Assembly (NCBI GenBank): GCA_037126765.1
Contig: JBBCBC010000031.1
Location: forward strand, 10,673,638-10,737,637
From: Stenogyne calaminthoides
Taxonomy: Eukaryota > Streptophyta > Magnoliopsida > Lamiales > Lamiaceae
DNA: 64,000 bases
Direction: 5' to 3'
Shown in pieces: positions 33,885 through 45,240 of the stretch. The notes beneath the pieces are model-generated. The model ran no database searches, was not told where the DNA came from, and was given only the letters and a program-made list of their open reading frames with translations. Each line of letters opens with the position of its first letter. Within the stretch, counting starts at the first letter, position 1. A program made the translations under genes and the position numbers.

Positions 33885-34485
33885 CAACAAAGGACGGTCG
33901 CAGGAATATAATCCAGTCAGGGCAAATATATATATATATATTAATTAAAAAATATAAATAAAAATAATTTATAATTAATTAATAATATAAATTACAATTG
34001 ATCACGACGATATTTTAAATTATTATTCATTATTCATCACCGTATTTACTTTTTATACTAAAAGAAGAGAATTGACTTTTCTAATATAACTAAGGAAACA
34101 AAATATCCTACTAATTGTGTACGAATTTTTAACATTTTAGTAGACAAACATATTTCCTAGGGATTCTTAAAGGTAAACAAATCACTTACGAGCATATTGC
34201 TTACACATTTGTAATTTGGAGTAATTTGTAATTTGAGGATTGAAAATGTCTATATGATTAAGAAAAATTGTAGGCAAGTCGTAGTCAATTCTTACTATTT
34301 AAAGACGAAATTATTTTCGTTAAAAATTTCATACATATTTTTTTAGGTAATTCTCTATTTTCTCATAATATTAAAAGTATTTTTAATACTTTAAAATTTT
34401 TGTGGGATTTTTTATGGGTATTTCACAATGGAAATTGATGTAGGGCAAATACCCCACCTTGTCTCTACATGGCTCCGCCAATGAA
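33885..34485. mobile_element. Probable DNA-transposon relic with GGGCAAAT ends
   Basis: GGACGGTCGCAGGAATATAA and CAGGGCAAATAT at the left are approximately inverse to GGGCAAATACCCCACC and ATGGCTCCGCCAATG at the right. A similar left end, GGGGCGGACGCAGGAAT, lies at 44483. The interior is AT-rich and non-coding. Confidence 0.4.
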
Positions 34486-34734
34486 TTCGACTGAATTTGA
34501 GTTGAGTTTGGAGCTTTGGGCTTCGCCCCTATTTTTTTTCCGAGTTTGAACTTAACGCTACTCTGCTCGACTCATTCATGACAATGCAAGTTATACAACA
34601 TACACACGATATAATCTATGAAGTTCAATCTAGGAAGCGATGAAGCAGAAAATAGTTGAAAATGTTTTAATTTTGTAAAACTTGAGGGGGGGAGCCAAAC
34701 TGAATCAGAAAACGCTAGTTTGTTTTTATTCTAA

Positions 34735-35091
34735 TGGGGGTGTATTCAATTTAGATTTTATTGGATTTTTTTGGACTTTAAAAATTTTGTGGATTTAGAA
34801 AATTCATAGACTCCATGCAGAGTTTGACTGACTTTTTTTATTGATTTACATGAATTTTCATATACTTGACATGATTGTGGAATACACTTTTTTCATTGAT
34901 TTACATGGATATCCATAGACTCCGGCGCTGGAAGCCTGTAACTATTGAATACTTAAAGATTTTTTAAGACTTTTTAAAATTCGTATTGAATACCTTATGA
35001 TTTTTAAAGACTTTTAAAAATCCGAATTTAATACCCCCAAACTTTGAAAGTCTAAAAAAAATCCTAAAGACCCCACAACCAATACACCCCC
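34735..35091. mobile_element. Tourist/Harbinger-type MITE
   Basis: Starts TGGGGGTGTATTCAATTT and ends AACCAATACACCCCC. TAA lies on both sides (34732-34734 and 35092-35094). Its subterminal sequences match both ends of the long element at 6792-8349, so this is a short deletion derivative of that family. Confidence 0.8.
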
Positions 35092-36498
35092 TAAAAATAT
35101 TTTTAGGGCATGTCTGTTTCGGGTTTTAAAAAATTGGTTTTGAGTTTGAAATTTAAAACTTATTTTAATTTGAGTTTTTAAAAATTCAATTCTACATTCT
35201 TACACAATTTATAAAATCTAGTAATGATTATCAATTATATAAATATGACCTACATTCCATTGTTCACGTGTAAAAGGATCAGAAATTTAATACAAGAAAA
35301 AATCATATTCTACCTATTAGTACCGTTCAATTTATCCAACTAAGAACTACAAAAATCGAGAAGGCCAACCACAAATATTGAAAACTCGACTCAATTAATA
35401 TTATTTTTTACACTTTTATTTGGTGATCAAATACAAGAAACCACACCAGACTCATTAAAAAATAACTATCAATAAATATTAAACTGAAAAATCGTCTCAT
35501 ACATCACTCCTGTCTTACTCAATATTTTGTTTGTCATATAATACTTGATCAATCAATCCATGAACTATTTAACTTAAAGTCCACATCTTGGCAACAATTC
35601 AAATCAACCTAAATTGACATGCAATGAAAGACGATAACCCCCATGTGATGCAATAATATATATTTGTAGACACGTGTTATATAGATATCCATTAATCACA
35701 TATATATATTTATATAGATATGTGTATATTTGCATTTTTCAGACAAATAATTAAAGCAACTCTTGAATTGATCATCCTCATTATTTTAATTTGATTTTCT
35801 CCTAGAAGATTATCTTCATTTGCATATTTCAGATTAAATAATCAGAGCAACTCTTGAATTGATCATCCTTATTCAATTTAATTTGATTTTCTTCTCCAAG
35901 ATTATCTTCATCATCATTATTAAGCTCAAATAATAATAAAGCACTGTCGATGCATAATAATTAGTAAATTGACAGACATGGAAATTTAACCAATATCTAA
36001 TTAATCATTTAAAAATGTGGGGTTACATAAATAGGGAGTGTCTATATCTAGCTAGTTGCTATTGAAAATACTATTGAGAGTCAATAAAGCCTGTCTAGTA
36101 ATTTGCACAACATTTTTCGTCATTTATTGTTTAAAGTGGTATGAAAACTACGACCGCGTGAATTTAAATAAAATGTACCTGTTTATCACGTTATAATGTA
36201 CTACCTCTATTTCACCATCATGGCCTTTTAAAAGTTGCCACCTAATTTTGAAAAATAAAGGGAAATTTGAAAGAAAACTCACGTGGAATTTAACCGGTTT
36301 CATTTATAAGGTGTGTTTGCAAAAAAAATTAGCTTTAAAATTTAAATTGATTGTAATTAGTGTTATGGAAAAATGATTAGTAGAACTTAACGGTGTCTGT
36401 AAAAATATTCAAAGAAAAATTAATAAATGTATTTTAAAAAAAATAATAAATTATTAAAATCATCCCCATTGAAGCTTTTAGGTTATCACAAACCATCA
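35092..36498. other. Intergenic DNA
   Basis: No gene recognised. GATTATCTTCATTTGCATAT-like words are duplicated in tandem at about 35740-35910 (two diverged copies of a roughly 90-bp unit containing CTCTTGAATTGATCATCCT). A lone Tourist-like end, GGGCATGTCTGTTTCGGG, is at 35107. Confidence 0.45.
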
Positions 36499-36675
36499 TG
36501 TGAAACTTATTCATAGTATGAAACTCATATCATTACACTTATAAAGTGATACTATTATTTTTATAAATTAGTACCCATATCATTTAATATTATGATCTCA
36601 ATTTATAAGTGTAATGATATAATGGTATTAATTTGTTAGTGTAATAGTATAAATTTTATACTATTAACAAGTTTA
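36499..36675. mobile_element. Short inverted-repeat MITE, second copy
   Basis: The left end CTTATTCATAGTATGAAACT and the right end GTATAAATTTTATACTATTA are inverted. The body matches 12735-12895. Confidence 0.6.
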
Positions 36676-37101
36676 ACCGGAAACCTACGCTCGACTTATA
36701 GATTTTGAGAGATTATTTAGTCTAAAACACTTCATATTACTTCTGCACATAATTCTAAGTGACTTATAATCACTTGTATTTTTTTGCAAACAACACCCCG
36801 TAATATGTAATTGTACCAAAAATGCAAACATATAAAATTTATTGGACCAAAATTAAAAGATTTAAACAGAGTGGACCATTTTTATAAATAGATTAACTTA
36901 CTGATTTGAAAAAAATACTCCCTATTTATTATGTATAATTACATCTAGCTTATACAAAACATAAAAAGCGAAGCATGAGAGGAATTCTTCCCCTTGATGT
37001 CAAGTTATGAGTAATTTTTTAAGTCCAATTAGGAGTTGCAATTACTCAATTCTAAATATCATGATATTTCATATCCTAGCTTCAAATTAATATAAAAGAT
37101 A

Positions 37102-37377
37102 CTACCTCCGTCTCATTCTTTAAGAGTTTCTGACTGTTCATAATGATTTATTGAAATAATAATAAAGTGATAAAGTGATAAAGTAGAAAGAATTATTTAT
37201 TAGTATTTTATGTGATAAAGTGATGGATAATTGAGAGTAGAATGAGTTGTTTATTAATATTTTATGTGATAAAGTAATAAAGTAGAAAGAATTATTTATT
37301 AGTATTTTAAAAAATTTCTCTTAAAGATTGAGATAAAAATAATGGCAAGTTTTTCTTAAAGAATGGAACGGAAAGAG
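37102..37377. mobile_element. Stowaway MITE
   Basis: Starts CTACCTCCGTCTCATTC and ends GAATGGAACGGAAAGAG, with TA on both sides. GTGATAAAGTGATAAAGTAG words fill the middle. Confidence 0.75.
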
Positions 37378-37622
37378 TAATATTTCTTTTAAAAGAATTT
37401 TACTAATATTTTTTTAATAGAAAATCTGTGAATTATTGAAGACCATCTTTCAGTTCTGCGCCCTTAACTTTTGTACGAATAGGAACACGGATATTTTTGG
37501 GCAGATAAAAAGTGTGTATGTACCTAATTTGTACAGGAATAAATATCTTTTCAGACACGATTTTGGATACCATTCAATAATTTCAATCGGACTCTAAATG
37601 GCCAAACTCACCTCACCTCAGT

Positions 37623-37754
37623 CAAAGTTTCGTACGAAATTGGTTTACCGTGCACCACTCATATCATTGCTTGTAGAAATTAATACTATAGTTGTTAATT
37701 TTTACAAGATATAGTATGAGTGGTGTACGATAAACCAATTTCACATAAAACCTT
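37623..37754. mobile_element. Palindromic MITE, copy 2
   Basis: The ends CGAAATTGGTTTACCGTG and TACGATAAACCAATTTCAC are inverted, as in 32871-33001. Confidence 0.65.
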
Positions 37755-37867
37755 CTCAATTAACAATATACCTCAATTTACTCGTTGAAATTATATTTAG
37801 AACCATTACAAAAAAACAAGTTAATTTACTCCATGTATGTATAATAAACTAAATTAAATAATATATA

Positions 37868-38685
37868 CTCCATCTGTCTCATTCTTTAAAAGAAACTTGC
37901 TATTATTTTTGTCTCAATCTTTAAGAGAAACTTTTTAAAATACTAATAAATAATTCTTTTTACTTTATCACTTTATCACATAAAATACTAATAAACAACT
38001 TATTCTACTCCCAAATACCCATTATTTTGTCACTTTATCACATAAAATATTAATAAACAACTCTTTCTACTTTATCACTTTATCACTTTATTACTATTCC
38101 AATAAATTCTTATGAACAGTCAGAAACTCTTAGGGTATGTTTGTTTCGGGATTTAGGTGTGCGGGGGAAGTCATGACTTCGAAATCCTATGAATTTGAAA
38201 GTCTTGGTGAATAGTAAAAAATATCTGTTTGTTTTGAGATTTTGATAGGGTGAAATTTTACTTTATGTCAAATAAATGATTAATTATGATTTATGTGGTA
38301 TTATTATATTGTGTTGAGAGTGGAAAAAGTAGTGATGTGATTGTATTGAATTTTGTAAAAAATAGGGGTGTAGGTGTACTTTATAGGAGAGGATTTTGAA
38401 GTCTAATTTTAAATCTCAAACTATAATGGGACGTGGTTTTCAAAGTCCTAATTCCACTCGGGTGAGTCCCGAAACAAACATACTTTTTCACAAACACATC
38501 CGGGTGAGTCCTTCCCTTAGGGCATGTTTGTTTCGGGACTCATACTATTCATCAAAATCTCAAAACAAACACATACTTTTACTATTTATCAAAATTTTTA
38601 AATTCATAGAATTTCGAATTCATGACTTCCCCCGCACAAATAAATCTCGAAACAAACATAGCCTTAAAAAATGGGACTGAGGTAG
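37868..38685. mobile_element. Stowaway MITE split by a Tourist-type insertion
   Basis: The left end CTCCATCTGTCTCATTC (TA at 37866-37867) and the right end AATGGGACTGAGGTAG (TA at 38686-38687) belong to one Stowaway copy in the opposite orientation to 37102-37377. It is interrupted at a TTA by the block 38133-38663. Confidence 0.75.
38133..38663. mobile_element. Tourist-type MITE block with TTA duplication
   Basis: Starts GGGTATGTTTGTTTCGGGA and ends CTCGAAACAAACATAGCC. TTA precedes (38130-38132) and follows (38664-38666). A second start, GGGCATGTTTGTTTCGGGA at 38521, also sits after TTA, and a matching end, CCCGAAACAAACATAC, at 38468, so at least two copies are nested or joined here. A relative lies at 55193-55546. 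Confidence 0.7.
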
Positions 38686-38687
38686 TA

Positions 38688-39944
38688 TTATTATTATTTG
38701 TGCTTTATGAAAAAAGGTGTGCCTGTGATGAGACAATCCTTCCATTTTTTGGCGCTCTCACAACCTCCTTTTGTCAGTAGAGTGGGTTTGAACGGATTCT
38801 TGAAAAGATTTCATTCATTTATTAAATAAATAATGAGAAAGGAAAACAAATTATATTTAGATCGACTGTTTTATGTTTTATTTTTTTAATCTATAGACTA
38901 TAAATGCTTATTTTTGTATTTTAAGTGTGCTGTAATTAAATTTACATTTTACGTACATGAAAGTAAATACATGGACTTTTGGAAAAAGAAATAAGGAAAA
39001 AAAGTTATACATTTTCCTACAATAAAGTTGGTAAAAGAGTGATTTAAAAAAAAAGTTAAAACATTTAAGGATAAACAATGATTTTATCTTTAGACCAATT
39101 GGTAAATGCACGATTGCACGATCATTTGTTATCTTTATATATTTCATATTTCACTTTCTGAATTTTTAACGTTTGAACATATAATTACAATGGTTCATTG
39201 AATTTTTTAATTTAATATTTTACATGTCATTAATTAAATAATAAAATATAAAGTGAAACATAAAAAATGGTACATATAACATCATTTGCAAAAATGTAAA
39301 TTGCTAAAGAAGTTGGTTTTAAAATTGATTTAATTACGACGACAGCTGCCTAAATACAAATTATATAAAACTCCATTTAGATATGGAGAAATTGAAATGA
39401 ATGAATTTAAAAAATAATAAATGTAAAAATGTATATATTTCAAACCATGAATTGTTAAGAGATGAGAGATAATGGAAGAGATCGAAGGGGAGAGAGAGAG
39501 AGGGAAGGGGTAGAGAGTAGGAAATTTCAAATGACATAGTTTTGATAAGAATTTGAAATCCCTCAATTTTAAGCTAAATTTAAATCTAAGTATTTATAAA
39601 TTCATTTAACTCAATTAAAAATAATGATGATTATGTGTGAAATCCATGTATTTCAAATCCATCGATCCAAGTGGAGCTTAAAAGAAATGTTTCATTATAC
39701 AGTTGAACGACAGATTTGATCCAAAAAATAATTTCAGTACCTAATTAGACAATAAACTTAACTCAAATTTCAATTGATATATTTATTTTATTAATACAAA
39801 TCCAACCACCCCATGTGGGGTGTTCTTAATCTCAATGAACCCATAAATTATTGAAGTACAAAGTCACACTTAAAATTCAAAGAGAGCTTGACCTATTTAA
39901 CCTTTTCGGAATCTAATCAAGTCAATTATTTCATTCATTCAGGT
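38688..39944. other. Intergenic DNA
   Basis: No gene recognised. A GA-rich tract lies at about 39475-39525 (GGGGAGAGAGAGAGAGGG). Confidence 0.45.
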
Positions 39945-40095
39945 GCACCGTACATTTACATTATATTTTAAAAATATGAATAAAGATGCAACTTATTTAT
40001 ACTGATCAGCGTAACTATTAATATGGAACGATTCAATGAAAACAAATTGAATATTTCTAAAATGCATTATGTGTGCATGATGCACCTGGAGAAGC
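39945..40095. mobile_element. GTGCACC-type MITE copy
   Basis: Begins CAGGTGCACCGTACATTTAC and ends GTGCATGATGCACCTGG, an inverted pair. The middle carries ATTTATACTGATCAGCGTAA. Confidence 0.6.
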
Positions 40096-41334
40096 ACGAG
40101 AGTTGAGACTCACCCATCTAACAAATTTGTCTTCTATTTTTTTCGATTCGATTTCTGCATCTTACTTTTTTCACGTTTCAGAATTATTCCACCTCCCGGA
40201 TCTTTAACACGTGGATGGACGGGATTATAGTGGTCCATTAAATATTTTTGTCTTATTTCATATGCGTTAATATAAGTTATGGAACACATAAATAAATATT
40301 ATTTCCAATGTTGATATCGTGTTCTATTTTTATAGTTTCCCTTTCGATTTCCTATCTCCATAAATTGGGCCCACTACTTTGCCGAAGCCCAACAGTACAG
40401 TCACGGGCTTGGACTTTATTGTGGGCCTGAGCGACTAACATTATGAGGCCAATAAGGGCCGACATTTAATTAAACGGCTTTGGTTTATTCAATTTTTTCC
40501 CCAAACAATCTGGAAAAAACTGCTGTTAATAATATTATGAAAATAAATCTCGCCATTTTTCTAACATGAGATTAAACTAAAAGTTTACATTTTTTTTATG
40601 TCTTGTATAAGTTATCTAATAAAAGTATAAAATACTAAAAATATGTATATATAAATGTACAAATACACATGCATATGAGCATATCCAACAAGAATAAAAT
40701 TATATTTTTAGAAATATTAAATAAATCCCATATAATTAATTAAATACGCTTATTATAGTTAAATCAATATTAACTATATTACATTCACATTTTTCAAACA
40801 AAAAAAAAACATCAATTCTCATATCTTCATACTAATATGATTATATGAAAGATGAAGTAATAAATTATTTATTTTTTGAATAATATATTAATATATAATT
40901 AAATACTCTAGTTTTTATTAGAGTTGTTTTATTATTATCTTCCGCTCTCTATCATGAGCATATAGATGTTTAAAGGGTCATGATTACGTTTCTTGTTTAA
41001 ATTGAAAAAATTAAGGTTTAAAATTTATTTTTTTGGGGATTCGTTTATCGTGAATCAATAAGACTTTGGAACGTTTAGCCCGAAACTCTATAGGTTTAGG
41101 GTCAATGTGACAGCCCGTAAAAATAATAAGTAATAGCAATATTGAATACTATAATTAAATGGTATCATCTGTTTAGAGTTACTCTCCTGTGCATCAATTG
41201 TGCAATTGGATTCAATTTTAATTTGGATGAACTATACACCCTAAACAATGAACCCTAAATCATATATGAACCACTCGGGCAGGGTTTGGTTCCAGGTCAT
41301 TCTCATGCTTTGTTGTGTTCTTATGGTTTATTAG
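40096..41334. other. Intergenic DNA with a cluster of GGGCC/GCCCA motifs
   Basis: At 40370-40440, TTGGGCCCAC, AAGCCCAAC, GGGCTTGG and GTGGGCCTG occur within 70 bases. Such TGGGCY (site II) clusters are common in promoters of plant housekeeping genes, but no coding start follows on either strand. The rest is AT-rich. Confidence 0.4.
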
Positions 41335-41471
41335 ATTGATTTGTTGGAAAGTCCGGCGGTAGATGATGTGGAGGAGGTGAAGAAAAAAAATGTTGGTGTG
41401 TATAACAGACTCAGGGCGCTTTGCAGCAGTTCGATAAGGAGGTTCTTTGTCTTCTCGAATGAGTATCACAA
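41335..41471 (+). pseudogene. Orphan exon resembling the PIN-domain exon of RRP44/DIS3
   Basis: Bounded by TTATTAG (acceptor) and GTATGT (donor), this 137-nt open exon encodes IDLLESPAVDDV, EEVKKKN, VYNRLRALC and RRFFVFSNEYHK. These are blocks of the PIN domain of the exosome nuclease RRP44/DIS3 as I know the family. Compared with the family, about seven hydrophobic residues between DDV and EEVK appear to be missing, which is an in-frame loss. No neighbouring RRP44 exons are found within several kb on either side. It is therefore probably a duplicated or captured gene fragment, not a working gene. Confidence 0.7.
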
Positions 41472-42459
41472 GTATGTCCCTATCTTTTAATTTTTACTTG
41501 ATAGTCATATTTGATTTGTGACCAGGAAAGCTACCTACTTCTTGGTCCTTCAATTGGTAGAATGTAGTTTTGTTGGGGCCCACTTGGTATGACTTGGAAA
41601 TGGTAATGGTAATGAGTATCATTGAGGAGTCAATCACTAAGGGTTATTGATTGTATTGTTATTGCTTGTTTAGAACATCAACAATGAGTATTGGGTTGAG
41701 TGAGGGTGGAATTGGGTAACGAAAGTAGGGCTTATCAATTCTTTACTTATTCCATTACTGGGTGTATCAAAAACTAAAGAACATTAATAGAAATAATTTT
41801 CATTAAGAAGAACTGCCTCAAGATAGCTGGCTACAAGAGAAATCGATTGCGATAGCAAATAATGGTTTGTGGTCGTATATGTATAAGAAGTTGTAAGTTA
41901 AAAATAGGTGGCTGGGATATGCATAAAAATAGCAGCAGCGAAAGATTAGAAATTAAGATTGATGGGGAGGATCCACATGGAGGTTGTAGAGCCACACCCA
42001 AACAGCCCAAAACTCCAACTTAGGTGTTTCTTTTTCTGACTACTTCTCTACACATTATTTTAGTGGGATGTTTCACTTACTTTGATAGTGATACTGATGA
42101 TCCTTTAAGGGAACCTAATTCTCTAAGCAAAAGATTTCTTTGTAGCACAGGAAAAACCATTTAATTGTTCTTGCATATAATTCATTGAATGCAAAACTCA
42201 ATTCATTGTTATTCCATGATGTTCACACAGGCTATAGCTTTGATCAATCAAATGTTGTTTACTTTTTAGCAGGTAATTAAGTAGCTGCCTCTACCAACTG
42301 TTTTTTCTATCTGCGGGGGTAAACGAACAAAGAGTTGATAGATTATTAATGCATATTTACAATAACCATGGCATTCATGAGTTAAATAGTATTCTTTATT
42401 TGATTTAATATTCATATTCAATTATTTAAATTTTGACTCTTTGTATTTTAATTATAATA
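41472..42459. other. DNA after the orphan exon, unrecognised
   Basis: The composition is more balanced than in most intergenic DNA here (for example GTCAATCACTAAGGGTTATT near 41628), which could be intronic or captured sequence. No exon could be assigned. Confidence 0.4.
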
Positions 42460-42886
42460 CTCCCTCCGTTCCATTGTATTTGTCTCACTTTCCTTTTATG
42501 GACGTCTCACTATAATTGTCCCAATCCATAAAAGAAAAAAAGTAACACTCCACTAACTATTATTTTAATATTATTCTTCTCATTTTTTATACCAACTACC
42601 CTAAATAACTCTCACTTTTCATTCATAAAATACTATAAAGACCCACTTACTATTATTTTAATATTATTTCTTAAACAATTCAACCAAAAGAAGTGAGACA
42701 AATACAATGGGACAGATTTTAATATTATTCTTCTCACTTTTCATCCCAACTACCCTAAATAACTCTCACTTTTCATCTATAAAATACTATAAAAACCCAC
42801 TAAAGACCCACTTATTATTATTTTAATATTATTTTTTAAACAATTCAATCAAAAGAAGTGGGACAAATACAATAAGGCCGAGGGAA
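42460..42886. mobile_element. Stowaway MITE with internal duplication
   Basis: Starts CTCCCTCCGTTCCATTG after TA and ends GGCCGAGGGAA before TA. The right half (TTCTTCTCACTTTTCATCCC onward) repeats the preceding 170 bp, so the element carries one internal tandem duplication. Confidence 0.75.
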
Positions 42887-43847
42887 TATAATTTTATTTT
42901 TTATTTGACATATATTATATGTTCCAAGTTCAGGTCGGGGTCCGTCTTGATTTCCAAATTCCAGGTTGTTGTTCTTAACAAAATGTGATATTACCTTCAA
43001 ATCATATGCATGTAATTCTTTTTTCTTTTTTTTTTTGATAGGATATAATTCTTTAATTAAAATATAAAGAAATGATAAAATTCAAGAACACTTGATTCCG
43101 GACTAATTCTGGATCTGCTATTTTACAATCTGCTGTATTTTCCCATTGTATAGCTTGTAATGGGCTTTTGAGTACCCCTGTATTCAAAACTCAAAATGAC
43201 TGAATGAGTAATACCATCTTTACGTTCCAAAAGATAAAAAAAAGGGAAAAAAAAAAAAGGAATTAATAATAAGTCATTACGTTTGGCAGGAAAAATGTTA
43301 ATGAGGATAGTAGTTAATTAATGAAATCGACGGAATCATTAACTCAACACAACCACTATCAATAAATATAGCAATATGTAATTTAAGACAACCATTCCTA
43401 TGAATCACGACTATACATGAATTATATTAATATTGTATAATAGTGATATTAATTAATAGAGCTCACTGTGAAATCGAGTTCATACCATCAATAAGAGGAA
43501 GAAAAAAAATTGAGCTCACACAAATTTTTATCTTGACAAAAAAAATTCTATTGACCTAGTTCATGGTATGAATCCGGATCATTCCTGATCCATACATTAC
43601 AAACGTGTCACATAAATATATGCATTTTAATTTTTTATACTCATTTCCTAATTCTCGCTTCTATCTCTCCTCTCCTCACGCGAAATATCGTCTCCCCCCT
43701 CACGAAAAGATACTGTTGTGCTTCCTCTCCCCTCACGCAAAATCTCTTCCCGTTCAGCCGCAACATGGCGCCGCTACACCGGAGGAAATGCCGTTGCCGC
43801 CTCAAAAAATTGTCGTCAGAGTAAATCTTCATGTCCCTCTTGGTTAA
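42887..43847. other. Intergenic DNA
   Basis: No gene recognised. At 43660-43800 a GC-richer stretch has CCTCACGCGAAATATCG and CCTCACGCAAAATCTC, a short repeat. Open frames over it resemble nothing I know. Confidence 0.4.
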
Positions 43848-44155
43848 GCCAAAAAATTATCACTGTTAAGCTAAATAAATAATCATTGCTAAGCCAAAAA
43901 ATTATCACAGTAGACACAAAAAATTATCACTGTTAAGTTAAAAACTTTCATTGTTAAGCCAAAAAACTATCACAGTAGGTGCAAAAAAACTATTATTGTT
44001 AAACAAAAAAAATTATCATTGTTAAGCCGAAAAACTATCACTGTTAAAACAAAATACTATCATTGTTTAGCCAAAAAAAAAACTATCACTGTTTAGCAAA
44101 AAAAAAAAATCAAGGTTAAGCCAAAAAATTATCACTGTTAAGTCAGAAAAATCGT
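43848..44155 (+). repeat. Degenerate minisatellite of about 22-24 bp
   Basis: About twelve diverged copies of a unit like AAGCCAAAAAATTATCACTG TT follow each other. A few units have CACAGTAG in place of CACTGTTA. A weaker relative (TATCACTGTTATACAC) is at 56415. Confidence 0.8.
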
Positions 44156-44372
44156 TCATAGAGCTTCACAAATTTCAGAATCATCGTCCATTAAGTAAGA
44201 GCATCGCGAGAGCGTGAACGAGGTCGACAACATAAGAAGTGAGCAAGAGTGAAAACATGAGGCGTGAAAGTGTGTGGAGGGTAAATATTCGAGTCAACCC
44301 ACTCAAAATGGATCATATTGAATTAGAGTTTATGAGAGTGTTACCCTTATCTTACTTTCAAGATAAAAACTC

Positions 44373-44482
44373 GTATGAGACAATCTTATGCATGAGACAA
44401 CATACATTCTAGCACAAACCAATACTCATTTTAAAGTGTCAATGTCCAAATTATATTACATCTCACTGTGATACAGTCTCCA
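44373..44482 (-). mobile_element. GAGACG-type MITE, copy 4
   Basis: TATGAGACAATCTTATGCAT at the left and CACTGTGATACAGTCTCC at the right, with TTTAAAGTGTCAATGTCC between, as in copy 2. Confidence 0.6.
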
Positions 44483-44555
44483 GGGGCGGACGCAGGAATG
44501 AAATTCAGGGAGGGCACAAAATTATACTATAAAATAGAATTAAATAAAATTTTAG

Positions 44556-44838
44556 TGTTAGGAAAATTACACAAATGAATTTAATTACATATCTCTTTGC
44601 AAGTTCGAACTTTTAAATTAGACGAAATTCTTTTATGGTATCCACGTCCCGAGTTCAATTCTTCCCGCTAAAAGCAACTCCACGCATATTAAATTATTCA
44701 CTCGGTGGACCTCATCCCAATTGTGGAGTAAGAGAATTAAGACCATGAGTGAGGAGAAGTGTTAGGAAAGTTAAATAAACTAATTAATTTAACACCTCTC
44801 TGTATGTTTAGGCTTTTTAATGAGACGAAATTCTTTCA
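44556..44838 (+). mobile_element. TRIM retrotransposon, copy 2, complete
   Basis: Terminal direct repeats of about 80 bp (44556-44635 and 44760-44838) both begin TGTTAGGAAA and end TTCTTT-T/C-A. TGGTATCCACG follows the first one as a primer binding site, and GTGAGGAGAAG precedes the second as a purine tract. TTTAG flanks both ends (44551-44555 and 44839-44843). The internal region of 124 bp is non-coding. The terminal repeats match those of 4444-4643. The element is inserted in a sequence starting GGGGCGGACGCAGGAAT (44483) that resembles 33885. Confidence 0.92.
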
Positions 44839-45089
44839 TTTAGATATTAAAAAATTTACAATCTAATTTAGAAAATTTAGTAAAAACCCAAGTATTATAA
44901 TGTAGAATGGTTTAAAACAAATATGCATGAAATAAAATATAAAAAATAACAACATTATAAAAAATAAAGTGCTGTACTTATATTGCTTAGCAAACAAAAG
45001 AGTAAATATAATTTTATAGTATTTACACGAGAGAAAGCAGTAAATTATAGTAAGCATACGTAATTGATATATATGAATATAAGAAATTA

Positions 45090-45240
45090 GGCATGCTAAA
45101 AAAAATCGGAACCGGCAGTTCGAACCGGAACCGCCGGTTCCGGAATCGAACCGAAACCGTAAAATACACGATTCGGTTTCGGTTTCATCATTTCTAGAAC
45201 CGCGAATTGGCGGTTCCGGTTCGAACCGCTTGTTTTTTGG
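45090..45240. repeat. CGGTTC-rich palindromic patch
   Basis: Many copies of CGGTTC, GAACCG and CCGGAACCG in both orientations (for example AACCGGAACCGCCGGTTCCGG, partial). Likely the subterminal part of a DNA-transposon relative; no full ends could be set. Confidence 0.5.

Noticed and set aside
40370..40440. Promoter of an unseen gene
   Set aside because: Site II-like motifs alone are weak evidence, and no coding start or exon follows on either strand within 900 bases.
43605..43847. Plus-strand 80-codon frame
   Set aside because: No recognisable similarity; it overlaps a short repeated CCTCACG region and leads into a minisatellite.
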